This document shows, piece by piece, positions 22,784-32,084 of a stretch of DNA of 64,000 bases. Made by a program: the position numbers and the translations under genes. The notes beneath the pieces are model-generated. The model saw nothing but the letters and a program-made list of their open reading frames with translations. It did no database searches and had not been told where the DNA came from. The stretch is from positions 434,001-498,000 of the forward strand of contig JAHLEZ010000027.1 of NCBI GenBank assembly GCA_020726505.1, in the 5' to 3' direction. How positions within the stretch are numbered: the stretch's first letter is position 1; each line of letters starts with the position of its first letter. The DNA is from Leptodontidium sp. MPI-SDFR-AT-0119. Its lineage: Eukaryota > Ascomycota > Leotiomycetes > Helotiales > Leptodontidiaceae.

Positions 22784-23300
22784 TAATGGCACTTCCGCCT
22801 TCTGGCCAGAACGACTCAGCCAAAGATCATGATAACTCAGGGCCGCGTAACCAAAGAAAGACGCCAAGGATTGATCTTGCTCACTCGATCAAAGAAACAG
22901 GCCATGTGGCTTATCGTACTCAAAATCAATTTATCCAGCCTGCTGTCGGCCACAGCAACGGGCGTTCGATCTCCAGGAGTCTCATAAAATCCAGCAACGG
23001 CTTCAGCCTTCATGATCCCCCATATTCCAGAGTCAAGAGAGACCCACGATCGTTGGTCTCGGCTGCCTATCCGTTCCGGCGTAGCTCAGATCGATTAGGC
23101 CCTTTTTGACTAAGAGTGCGCCAACATTTCAATAGAATATATAAGGAGATTATCTGTATGCTCCAGCCACAATGGTTTGTGTGGCGGTTAGAGTTTTCGC
23201 TCCCTTGTCCTTTCTATAAGTTGGCCATGTTCCCAGAGTTCAGTATCTCTCACTTCGCCTACAAATTTCATGTTAACCAGCATAAACCCCTTCATACAAT
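22784..23300 (+). promoter_or_regulatory. Upstream region of the purine permease gene
   Basis: About 520 bp between the copia 5' LTR and the permease ATG. Plus-strand ORFs here are short and without motifs. A TATATAA stretch near 23140 is the only core-promoter-like string. The copia insertion may have displaced more distal regulatory DNA; whether the LTR affects expression is unknown. Confidence 0.3.
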
Positions 23301-23393
23301 ATGTTTCAGGTCAAGACTTTGATCAAAGCCGTCAATGACAGTATTTCCCGGTCCACATTTGGCCGAGTCTTTCACCTTGAGGGCTCAGGACAT

Positions 23394-23456
23394 GCAAGTA
23401 CCATAATTAGCGAATGAGATGTCAAGACTAATAATCAGTAGCCAAATGAACGACAG
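23394..23456 (+). other. GC-AG intron 1 of the permease gene
   Basis: 63 nt, donor CAT|GCAAGT, branch GACTAAT and acceptor GACAG. It is phase 0 and joins SGH to DSRFLTEI. Using the overlapping GT one step inside breaks the frame. The other introns (23532-23581, 23685-23727, 23822-23872, 24225-24272 with perfect TACTAAC, and 24383-24434) are GT-AG. Confidence 0.7.
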
Positions 23457-24945
23457 GATTCCAGGTTTCTTACTGAGATATATGCCGGCCTGACGACATT
23501 CTTTACTATGGCATATATCATTACTGTCAATGTGAGTTGTTGCCAAGCTTATATTGTGACTTCCAGTAATTTTATGCATAGGCAAATATCCTCACCCAGA
23601 GCGGCGGAACTTGTATTTGTCCAGGAACAGATTCTAATGACCCTCTTTGCAATAATGATGCTCCATATCAGCGGTGCTTATTAGGTGCGTTCTTCGAGCA
23701 TATTGAACTCAGAACTGACGATATCAGGCCTTAATCGAGATCTGATCACGGCCACAGCTGTGATTTCTGGCATTGGCTCAATTGCATTTGGCTTCCTCAC
23801 CAATCTCCCAGTCGCACTGGCGTAAGTTGTTAGCGAACCCCGATTGACCTGGGCTGACCTCGCTGCTTATAGTCCCGGAATGGGCCTCAACGCTTACTTT
23901 ACCTTCCAAGTTGTAGGATATCACGGTTCTGGGGCTGTGTCTTATCGACTTGCCTTGACTGCTGTCTTTATCGAAGGCTGTATATTCGTCTTTTTGTCGC
24001 TGATCGGAATGCGACAATGGCTCGTGAGAATCATTCCATCGTCTATTAAAGTTGCCAGTGGTGTGGGTATAGGCTTTTTTATCTCGGAAATCGGCATGTC
24101 GTATTCTGGAATAGGATTGATCTCTGGTGGAGTAGCTACACCGACTAGCATCGCAGGTTGTCCTCCACAGTATCTAGATCCTGCTTCTGGGACTTGCACG
24201 AGTCATAACATGACGAATCCAACTGTACGTCAGTATCAATAATCGATGGTGTGATGTACTAACCGGATATAGCTCTGGCTTGGAATCCTTTGTGGTGGAG
24301 TTCTCACAACTTACCTGATGTCGTACCGTGTCAAATCAGCTATTATTATTGGCATATCACTTGTGTCAATTTTATCTTGGCCGTAAGTACCACTTTCATA
24401 TTTTAGTTTCATTATAACTGATAAATAATTATAGTCGCAACACTCAGATTACTTTCTTCCCCAATACTACTGAGGGGAACGAGATGTTTTCATTTTTTAA
24501 ACAAGTCGTTCATTTTCATCCTATTTCCCAAATCCTTTCTGTTCAAGACTGGGATATCTCGAGAGCGGGCTCTCATTTTGTCCTTGCGCTTTTCACCTTT
24601 CTCTACGTCGATATTATCGACGCTACTGCAACATTATACTCTATGGCACGATTTTCTGGTGTTGTGGATCCTACAACTGGGGATTTTCCCCGTTCGACAT
24701 TGGCGTATTGTACGGATGCTATTATTATTTCGATTGGATCCCTCTTTGGATGTTCACCAGTGACGGCATTTATCGAATCTGGTGCAGGCATTACTGTAGG
24801 TGGGAAGACTGGACTGACAGCTATTACTACGGGTGTTTGCTTCTTGATTTCAATGTTTTTTGCTCCTATTTTCTCCTCTATCCCTCCTTGGGCAACAGGG
24901 TGTACATTAATTATTGTGGGGTATATTATGATGCGTCAAGTTGTC

Positions 24946-24950
<5 letters not shown>

Positions 24951-24981
<31 letters not shown>
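24951..24981 (-). repeat. (ATT)n tail of the LINE
   Basis: About ten trinucleotide units directly after the left target duplication. On the element strand this is an AAT-type 3' tail, as in LINEs that end in simple repeats. Confidence 0.85.
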
Positions 24982-24982
<1 letters not shown>

Positions 24983-25175
24983 CTTTTTACATGCTATGTG
25001 AGTCTATGACTATGCAGCATGGCGGGATTTCTCCCTAGCTGTTTGAGCTGATTCTAATACAAAAGAAAGCTGTGATACAGGGTTGGGGGCTCTGTCTGAT
25101 GTGTTCTAAGCGCTGGTGAGGGTCTTGCCCTATTTGTACAAAAGAAAGGTGTTTTAACAGTCTCTAGTCATGTGA

Positions 25176-28100
25176 CTAGTCGCCATCCTCCTCCTCCTCC
25201 TCCTCCTCCTCCTCCTCCTCCTCCTCCTCCTCCTCCTCCTCCTCCTCCTCCTCTACTTCTTCCCCCCTCCCCAGGTGCCACGCTCTCGTGGCTACCTTCG
25301 TGGTCTTTAGGAATTCAACTGTGGCAGCGATTCCTTTCGTTGTATGCATGAGAATTCGTTGAGAGAGGGGCGTTTTGAGCCGTAAGGTGTCTCTTACGTA
25401 CTTCCTGGCTAGACCCGTTTCTGGGCAGCTGAGTAGTAGGTGTTCAGCAGTCTCTTTCGCACCGCATCTGCACCTGTCGTTGGACGCATGGCCGAGCTTG
25501 TGGAGGTATGATTTGATGTAGCCGTGGCCGATTTTGAGCTGGTAGAAGGCGCTGGCAATCTCTCGCGGAGTACCGGGGGTTATTCTGAGCTTGCCTGATA
25601 TGCTCCATGGGAAGATCTTGCGGTAGGAGTGTGAGTTGTTGTACAAAAGGCTACTTCTGCGGTCCGTAGCTATGGCTTGCTTCCATTCCGTTGATCTCAT
25701 GCCTTTGATTTTCATCCCCAGCATGGCGAAGCTCGTGTCGTGTGAGTTTGGATGTTGGGAGGTGGCTAGCTTTGCCAGTTCGTCAGCTTTGTCGTTGCCG
25801 TTGATGTCTGCATGGCCTGGAACCCATTTCAGGTTGATTTTTGCGCCTTTTGCTGTCGCTTGTTTTGCTGCGCTAATAGCTCTGATTTGGCAGCTCTGGC
25901 CGGGGTTGTCGGACGGTGTTTTGAGCCGCCAGAGGCCGGCTTGGTTGTCTGAGTATATGTTGAAAGTGAGGCCTGGTTTGGCAGTTCTGTTTGCGTATTC
26001 AACGGCTTGCGTGACGCCTTCGAGCTCTCCGTTGTAAACCAGTTGATCTTTGCCTAGGTTGTGGGTTTTTTGATGTTGAATAAGTGTAGAAGGAGGTACG
26101 AGTACGACCAGTCCGACACCTATTCCAGTAGTTGTTCTCTCGGTAGTCTGTGAAGCGTCGGTATATACAAATATATCCTTTGCGGGGTTGTTCAGGGTAC
26201 GTTCCTCATGTACTTTGGCCTCTTCTTCCTTTGGGAGCTTGCTGATCTCTACGTTAAAGTAGGTTTGCCGCTTCCACGGAGGGAAGTGATGGTGGGAGAG
26301 TTTTTCCAAAGAGTTATTGTCGTACAGGTGCCGTATGGAATCATAGATGCGCTTAAGTTGTAAGGGCGCTTTTGTTTTCTCTCTAGGAGGGGGCTCTACC
26401 GGCGCTACAATCGCTTGTGTAGCTTTGTTGATTGGGTGGTCAGGTGACAGTTTGAGCATACGAAAGGCGTACATTCTGTTGCTATGGTTTAAGCGGATTT
26501 TGGGAGGTGGGGTAGCTGCTTCTACTTCCATTGGTAGTATTGGTGCTGTACGAAACACTCCTAGGATTTTCCTGATCGCCATGTTCTGCAGGCTTTGTAA
26601 GAGCTTGATGAATTGTTGTTGACCTCTCCACCAGATCACGGATCCGTAGTCTGCAATACTCGTAACGCATGCTGTATATAGTTGTCTCAGAGCGAAGGGA
26701 GTTAGGCCTTTGCCTATGTTAGCTAGTCTGGCCATCCTGTGGAATGCTCCTCTGGCTTTTGCTACTTTTGTTGCTACGTGGTGTTTAAAGGAGAGCGACG
26801 GGTCGAAGTATATGCCTAGCCATTTAACAGAGCTTTTGGGCATGATTGTCTCATTGTTTGGGAGCTTAATGGAAGCTGAGAGGGCGTCATGTGATGTGTT
26901 CCAGTGCAAGAGCTCTGTTTTTGCGAGGTCGAATGCGATTTGGTTGTGTTCAGCAAGTTGGAAGATCTTCCTTGCTTCTTGTTCTAGTCGCCTGACGTTC
27001 TTTTTGATTGATGGAGAGGCTGTAGTGATTGAGACGTCGTCTACGTACGAGATCCACGTGACGCCTGTGGATTTGAATAAGTCTCTGATATAGATCAAGA
27101 ATAGGATTGGAGAGACAGGGCTTCCTTGCGGGACCCCTGATTTAATGGCCGCGAAGCTTTGGATTTGTCCGTCAAAGGCTAGTCTCAGTTGTCTGTCGAT
27201 TAAGAAAGATGCAATCCAGGCGATTATGTAGAGAGGGAAGTCTAGCTCTTGTAAGATGCGGTATAGTCTGTGTCTTGCCACGTGGTCGTATGCCCCCTTT
27301 ACGTCCATGAAGAGAGTAGACGACTTCCACCCTGTCTTTTTGTTCCGTTCGACCTCGTTGGTCAACAAGAGAGCAGCGTCGATTGCTGATTTTTTGAGTC
27401 TTCCACCCATTTGAGACTTGTGTAAGAGGTTCGTTGTTTCTGCCCAATAGCTCAGTCTGTGCGCTATGATTCGTTCGGCTACTTTTCCAAGGCAGTTAAG
27501 TAGCGTTATGATTCGGTATGATTTGGGAATTGCGTAGTCCTCTTTGTTTGGCTTCTGGAGGATAGCTCCGGTTGCTTGTTTCCAGCTCTTTGGATGGTAT
27601 CCGAGGTTAATAAGGACAGAGTATACGTTATAGAATGTGTCTGGGATAGCTTCGTAGGCGTGTGTGATAATATCCTGGGTAATGCCGTCCGGTCCTGGTG
27701 ATTTGGATTTGACTTTAGCTGAACATACAGTCTTGAGCTCTTCTACAGTAAGTCTTGGCCATTCCCATCTCGTGCCGTTTCCTGTGTAGTTCTCCCATTC
27801 CGGTTCTTCTGCGTCCGGTGGTAGAGGAAACAGGGCTTGCTTAAAGGCGTCGCATTTGCCTTGGAATGTGGTTTGTAGTTGATTTTGTCTGTTTTTGATG
27901 TGTGGAATACGGCGTACAAGGTTTCCCTTGGTGTATTTCATGGCTGTAAAGATGGAGCGGGGGTCTTCCTTCTCTAGAAATTGGTTCCAGTGGTCTGTTT
28001 TGGCTTGCTTAACTGCCGTGAAATATGTGTTTCTAGCTGAGCACCATGCGGCTGTGGTAGAGTGGTCTTCTGCTGTCACGTGTCTGTGTTTTGCCGACAT

Positions 28101-29144
28101 GTCTTTGCGTAGTTCGGTGAGCTTTGGCGTCCACCACGCTTTTGCATGAGCGCTTGGCTTGATCAGGGGGATGGCGATTTTGGCGGCTTTGCTTATAGCG
28201 TCGGTTAATGCCTCTGCTGTGCTGTCCAAGAGCTCCGTGAGTGTGGTGTTGTCCTCTCTGACGATTGACCGAGCGTTGCTTATTGTAATAAGGTGTGGGC
28301 CGAAATCTGGGTTGTGGAGGTCTCTTGTTTGAGTTGTGATATATATGAGTTCTCTCTGAAAGAGCTCCCAATCCGCCTTTTTGATGTTATACCTAGCCTG
28401 TAAGGCAGGGTTTCCTACTGTGTCGTCGTCCTTGGCAGTGATGTTGATTTGGAGACCAATATGGTCAGAGGCAAGCTCGGCGTTGAGTTTGAAGTTATCG
28501 CATCTCTCAGAGACTAATGGAGAGGAGAAGGCTAAGTCTAGTACTGAAGGAGTGACGTTTTCTCTGATGAAGGTGATTCTCCCAGGCTTATTTAGCAAGC
28601 TTAAGTTGTTCCCTTCTAGCCATTCCACGAGGTCTTCAGCTTCTTTGCTAGGGTTTCCGATGAGTGGGTTCCACCATGGGTGGTGTGTGTTGAAGTCTCC
28701 TGCTAAGATTGTGTGTGGGTGTAATTGGCGGTTCTTGAGGCATCTCTGGAAGGTGCGTTGATTTGATTCTCCTTGGTCTCTTTGGTTGTATATGTTGATG
28801 ATTTGGAGTTTGTTAGAGCCTTCTGTCACGTCTAATACTTGAATGTCTGTGTCATTAGGCGAGTCGGTGGCAAGGTTGACGGAAGGAGAAAACGTTTTGG
28901 AGACGTATGTCAACGTTCTTGGGCGATGGTTGGTATCGTAGTTTGGGAGGATTTGCGTGTAGCCTGGGTGGCCGGTAGAGCTGAGGTTCGTCCATTCGTT
29001 TCTGACTCTCTCTCTGCCGAACCATGGCTCTTGAATCAAGATTATGTCTGCTTTGCACTCTACAGCTATCTGTAGCGCGTTCTCTGTAGGTTTGTTGTTG
29101 ATGTTGCAGTTGATAGATATAATCTTGACAGCGGTGTCTATCAT
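25176..29144 (-). CDS. LINE ORF2 (endonuclease-reverse transcriptase-RNase H)
   Basis: I place the start at the ATG 29144, which overlaps the ORF1 stop (ATGA); a further in-frame ATG lies 12 codons upstream within ORF1. About 1322 residues. Residues 1-230 form an exonuclease-endonuclease-phosphatase domain (MIDTAVKIISINCN, later IQEPWFG and AGDFNTHHP). The RT region contains KSPGPDGI and the catalytic YVDD near residue 700. RNase H begins at FVYTDAS near 990 and contains VPGHADINGNDKADELA. A CxC..H..C motif (CRCGAKETAEHLLLSC) follows. The tail is a long run of glutamates encoded by (CTC)n on the plus strand. The protein nicks target DNA and primes reverse transcription there. The domain order fits the Tad/I group. 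Confidence 0.9.
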   Translation of the reverse strand: MIDTAVKIISINCNINNKPTENALQIAVECKADIILIQEPWFGRERVRNEWTNLSSTGHPGYTQILPNYDTNHRPRTLTYVSKTFSPSVNLATDSPNDTDIQVLDVTEGSNKLQIINIYNQRDQGESNQRTFQRCLKNRQLHPHTILAGDFNTHHPWWNPLIGNPSKEAEDLVEWLEGNNLSLLNKPGRITFIRENVTPSVLDLAFSSPLVSERCDNFKLNAELASDHIGLQINITAKDDDTVGNPALQARYNIKKADWELFQRELIYITTQTRDLHNPDFGPHLITISNARSIVREDNTTLTELLDSTAEALTDAISKAAKIAIPLIKPSAHAKAWWTPKLTELRKDMSAKHRHVTAEDHSTTAAWCSARNTYFTAVKQAKTDHWNQFLEKEDPRSIFTAMKYTKGNLVRRIPHIKNRQNQLQTTFQGKCDAFKQALFPLPPDAEEPEWENYTGNGTRWEWPRLTVEELKTVCSAKVKSKSPGPDGITQDIITHAYEAIPDTFYNVYSVLINLGYHPKSWKQATGAILQKPNKEDYAIPKSYRIITLLNCLGKVAERIIAHRLSYWAETTNLLHKSQMGGRLKKSAIDAALLLTNEVERNKKTGWKSSTLFMDVKGAYDHVARHRLYRILQELDFPLYIIAWIASFLIDRQLRLAFDGQIQSFAAIKSGVPQGSPVSPILFLIYIRDLFKSTGVTWISYVDDVSITTASPSIKKNVRRLEQEARKIFQLAEHNQIAFDLAKTELLHWNTSHDALSASIKLPNNETIMPKSSVKWLGIYFDPSLSFKHHVATKVAKARGAFHRMARLANIGKGLTPFALRQLYTACVTSIADYGSVIWWRGQQQFIKLLQSLQNMAIRKILGVFRTAPILPMEVEAATPPPKIRLNHSNRMYAFRMLKLSPDHPINKATQAIVAPVEPPPREKTKAPLQLKRIYDSIRHLYDNNSLEKLSHHHFPPWKRQTYFNVEISKLPKEEEAKVHEERTLNNPAKDIFVYTDASQTTERTTTGIGVGLVVLVPPSTLIQHQKTHNLGKDQLVYNGELEGVTQAVEYANRTAKPGLTFNIYSDNQAGLWRLKTPSDNPGQSCQIRAISAAKQATAKGAKINLKWVPGHADINGNDKADELAKLATSQHPNSHDTSFAMLGMKIKGMRSTEWKQAIATDRRSSLLYNNSHSYRKIFPWSISGKLRITPGTPREIASAFYQLKIGHGYIKSYLHKLGHASNDRCRCGAKETAEHLLLSCPETGLARKYVRDTLRLKTPLSQRILMHTTKGIAATVEFLKTTKVATRAWHLGRGEEVEEEEEEEEEEEEEEEEEEEEEEDGD
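25187..25253 (-). repeat. (CTC)n microsatellite encoding a poly-Glu tail
   Basis: About 22 trinucleotide units, in frame with the end of LINE ORF2, give an acidic C-terminus that closes with DGD. Confidence 0.9.
29141..29144 (-). promoter_or_regulatory. ORF1/ORF2 stop-start overlap (ATGA)
   Basis: On the minus strand GCATGATAG carries the ORF1 stop TGA overlapped by the ORF2 start ATG. This suggests coupled termination-reinitiation rather than frameshifting for ORF2. Confidence 0.6.
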
Positions 29145-30673
29145 GCTTTCTCCGTAGGGTGAGAGGGGGAGAGTTCGCATCTTTTACTGTCCGCTGAATG
29201 GCTGCCTCCGCAGTTAGCGCATTTGAATGTGGTGTGTTGGCATGATTTCCCAGCGGTTTGGCAGTTCGAGCAGTGGTGCTGCTGTGTTGCATGTTCCTTT
29301 GCACATATTCTGCATATTGGGGTTCTTTTGCAGTATTGTTGCAAGTGGCCGAATCCCCAGCAGTTTGTACATTGTATAAGAGGGGAGGTAGAATGGAGTT
29401 TTTCCACCCTAGCGCTGATTCCAGCTATTTGGAGCCTGTTTCGGATTGCTTTCCTGGCGTCCTCTTCTTTCCGAAAGGAGATTATGACTGAGCCGTGGAG
29501 TTGATTGGGGTCCATTCGTTTTTCCCGGGAAGTCAGCCAGTATGGTTCTCCGACGAGTTCTAGGTCCAATCCTTTGTTGAAGGTTAGGATCTCGTCTTTG
29601 ATAACCGCCATGCCTCCATCGGTGTTGAATACTCTTAGTGGAATACTATGGGCGACTACTTTGTAGTATTGGGTGTCTACCTTTGCGGTTTGGTAAGTGA
29701 TGAGTTGTCTTAAGAGGTCTTCATGGGCCTGGAGCATTTCTGCTTTGAAGTCGTCCGTGGTTGTAATAATCAGATTCTTTTGAAGAGACCTAGTGACCGT
29801 GCTAACTACGGGTCCTAGATGGGTCCTGGCTTTGATTTCTTGGTTGATTTTGTTGCGTAGGTCGAGAGAGTCGATTTCGTTAAAGCCTTCAAGTGTAGTT
29901 TTAGTCAGAATCAGTCGTTTCTGCCTTTTGGCTTCTCTTCTCTTCTCTGCGGCTTGTTGTGGAGTGGGTTTTGGTGTTCTTTGCAGGTGTATGGTGGTTC
30001 CACGTGATTCAGGACTGAACATGGAGGACATTAGGCCAGGGCCATTTTGGGGGCCGTTTAGAGGGGTGTTTCGCGGGGGATTTTGCTGGGCTGTCGGTTT
30101 TTCAGCGCTTTTAGCCTTCGTAAGCTTCAGAGCCGTGTTCCCTAGGTAGTTGGCAGTGTTGATGATGTGTTTTGCCGCTGATTGCACTGGGTTTCCGTCC
30201 ATATGTTCTTGAAATTGGGAGATCAGGTGTATAATGCTGGTTTTGCTGTCTTCGTTCTCTTCTCTTCCTAGGGCCCAGCATAACAGTTGTCTAGCTTGTA
30301 ACAGAGCTTCGTTTACTGTTCTTGGTGCCACGTTCTTGGTGTATTTGGTGCTGCGTGGGTTGAATTGAGTGTCGTTTGGTCTCTTAGTAGGCTGTATTGG
30401 GGGGCGGTGAGCGGAGGCAAAATCCAGATTTGGTGTGGATACTCCCCCTGTAAAGGGGCTTAGGTTTAGATCTCCTCTGCCGAAGCTGTTGGGGTTGAAT
30501 TGTGGTTGAATAGTTCTCTGCTGTCTGCTTAAGGTAGGGCTAGAAGGGGCTGGGTCGTCTGAGTTAGGTAGGAGGCCTCCGTTGCTGTGTGTTGGGGTGT
30601 TAGGGATGGAGCTTCCCAATATCACCTGGGTTCCGTCCGGGAGGTCTGTTTGTGTGTCCATTGAGTCTGACAT
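29141..30673 (-). CDS. LINE ORF1 (Gag-like nucleic-acid-binding protein)
   Basis: 510 residues. The first ~130 residues are Pro/Ser/Thr-rich and disordered. A basic middle follows (EKRREAKRQKR). The C-terminal region from about residue 434 has clustered cysteine/histidine motifs: CTNCWGFGHLQQYC, then CRICAKEHATQQHHC and CANCGGSHSADSKRC. This is the standard ORF1 of fungal Tad-like LINEs, an RNA-packaging chaperone of the retrotransposition particle. Its TGA stop overlaps the ATG of ORF2 (see 29141-29144). No stop or frameshift is seen. Confidence 0.88.
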   Translation of the reverse strand: MSDSMDTQTDLPDGTQVILGSSIPNTPTHSNGGLLPNSDDPAPSSPTLSRQQRTIQPQFNPNSFGRGDLNLSPFTGGVSTPNLDFASAHRPPIQPTKRPNDTQFNPRSTKYTKNVAPRTVNEALLQARQLLCWALGREENEDSKTSIIHLISQFQEHMDGNPVQSAAKHIINTANYLGNTALKLTKAKSAEKPTAQQNPPRNTPLNGPQNGPGLMSSMFSPESRGTTIHLQRTPKPTPQQAAEKRREAKRQKRLILTKTTLEGFNEIDSLDLRNKINQEIKARTHLGPVVSTVTRSLQKNLIITTTDDFKAEMLQAHEDLLRQLITYQTAKVDTQYYKVVAHSIPLRVFNTDGGMAVIKDEILTFNKGLDLELVGEPYWLTSREKRMDPNQLHGSVIISFRKEEDARKAIRNRLQIAGISARVEKLHSTSPLIQCTNCWGFGHLQQYCKRTPICRICAKEHATQQHHCSNCQTAGKSCQHTTFKCANCGGSHSADSKRCELSPSHPTEKA

Positions 30674-31329
30674 GTTGTGGGAGGTCTTAACAGGTCTCTA
30701 GAGATCTGATTGCTGTTTGTGATTGGTCGTATATATGTTTGGGGAGGTGTGATGGCTTCAGGGCTGGTTTGCAAGATTTTCACGTGAGTTGAGTATTTAC
30801 TAACTCAACCACCAGTTGTCCAAGACAACTGGGGACAGTTGCGATTGACTCTGTGAGCGTCGGTCAATGGTTTGGGTTAACTAATTTGACGAATTTCGAA
30901 GAAAAAATTCTCCGCAAAAAGAGATGTTGTCAAGTTGTCAGTATAAACTGGGGGTATATTGGCGACGCCCTGCCTGCTTTTATCACCATTATTACGATGC
31001 CGTACAGCTACTCTGTCGCGTATGGTCTGATTGCGGGGCTTTTTACTTATGCCATTTTGAATGGATTGATCTGGGCCACGACGGTGGTCTCTAAAGGCAA
31101 GGTTCAGCCTCCGGACACAGACCTCAGAGAATACTGGACGTACAAAACCTGGGGGCGTGAATTGCCTTGGTTTGTAAGGCTTACCCAGAAGAAGCTCTGG
31201 TTTAGGGGTGAGGGAGGAAGATGGACGGAGCGAATGCCAAGTGACGCAGGGACTGAATCGAGAGACAATGATATAAGCCTGAAAAGTGGGATAACGGGAA
31301 TAACGGCTAGTGCAAGAGCTTCAAATTAG

Positions 31330-31537
31330 CTTAGGTTGAATGGAAAATGCGAGAGGTTAGAGTGAATAGAGAAAGTACTCTTGCAATACTCTCATTTATA
31401 GAGACAAGTAAGGCTGATTTTCGAAACTCGGTTTCTCTACCTATTACAATTTCTGAAGGAGTCCTTCTTGGAGGCAAAATTACTCGGTAGAGAAAAGCAA
31501 TTCTGATTCTCGAGTGTTGAGCAGAGACGGGTAATAC
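31330..31537. other. Intergenic, downstream of the permease
   Basis: No coding signal beyond the permease stop; a minus ORF (31331-31594) is the antisense shadow of the ankyrin-like DNA. Confidence 0.4.
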
Positions 31538-31800
31538 GGTCACGTGCCGCTGTCGTGGGCTGCCGGCTACGGGTACAATACGGTAGTAGACCAACTACTT
31601 ACTAAAGAGAGTATGATTCAAACCTAAAAGGTAGTCAATTTGGTTGAGCGCCGCTACCTTGGGCTGCTGGAAACGGGCGCAAGGCTGTGGTCAAGTTGCT
31701 GCTCGAAAGATCGAGGTAACTCACAGGATAAAGAGGGTCGGACATCGCTGTCTTTTGCTACTAAAAGCGGTCAGGAGGCCAGTGTAATCAATAATTTTTC
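31538..31800 (+). pseudogene. Ankyrin-repeat gene remnant
   Basis: Three partial ankyrin units can be read on the plus strand: GHVPLSWAAGYGYNTVVDQLL (31538 onward), then in a shifted frame LPWAAGNGRKAVVKLLLE (about 31650-31710), then in a third frame DKEGRTSLSFATKSGQEA (about 31725-31780). Frame changes separate them and no start or end is visible. This is the tail of a decayed ankyrin gene, a type commonly fused to NACHT domains in fungi. No partner domain remains nearby. Confidence 0.6.
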
Positions 31801-32084
31801 TCGTTTTCTCGTTTTCTCGTTGAATGAAACTAATTGCCGTTCGTTATCGCCTACCTTTAGTGTTCATTTTAGCAACTTAAAACGATTATTAATTAAATAA
31901 ATTTTTAACGAAATAGGGTCGTTTTAACTTGTTTAGCTTGACGCTTAGGTTATATTAATAAAGTTAAATTATATTATTGCTTTAATTTTGTCGATAGAAA
32001 AAGGCCATAATATAACTTATATTATAATAACGTGGGATTAAGATATATATAAAAATAGCTTTATTATTAAGTTATTTAAGCCGA
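31801..32084. other. AT-rich boundary
   Basis: Base composition shifts abruptly to AT-rich after about 31860; nothing coding. Confidence 0.4.

Larger units (their letters stand above)
24951..30928 (-). mobile_element. Full-length Tad/I-type LINE
   Basis: 5978-bp non-LTR retrotransposon on the minus strand, flanked by a 16-bp target duplication GTCAAGTTGTCAGTAT (24935-24950 and 30929-30944). Its 3' end (left) carries a simple tail, (ATT)n on the plus strand. ORF1 is Gag-like with zinc knuckles, and ORF2 has endonuclease, RT and RNase H. Both ORFs are open, so the copy may be autonomous. It is inserted against the transcription direction of the permease gene. Confidence 0.93.
23301..31329 (+). 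pseudogene. AzgA-type purine (hypoxanthine-adenine-guanine) permease, disrupted by a LINE
   Basis: Eight coding pieces: 23301-23393, 23457-23531, 23582-23684, 23728-23821, 23873-24224, 24273-24382, 24435-24950 and 30945-31329. Together they give 1728 nt (575 residues), in frame throughout once the LINE and one target duplication are left out. The first intron uses a GC donor (GCAAGT). Motifs of the AzgA/NCS2-like family are plain: GRVFHLEGSGH, then TEIYAGLTTFFTMAYII, PGMGLNAYF, VGYHGSGAVSYRLALTAVF, FLYVDIIDATATLYSMARF and SPVTAFIESGAGITVGGKTG. It would import hypoxanthine, adenine and guanine across the plasma membrane with about 12-14 membrane spans. The 5978-bp LINE sits in the last exon after residue ~448, so the resident allele should give only a truncated transporter ending in an Ile-rich tail. 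No other damage is seen, so the insertion is recent. Confidence 0.88.

Noticed and set aside
24951..25253. Short tandem repeats as a possible CRISPR-like array
   Set aside because: They are pure trinucleotide runs: the LINE tail and a poly-Glu codon run. There are no spacers.
28839..29304. ORFs on both strands inside the LINE
   Set aside because: They are shadows of ORF1/ORF2 frames.
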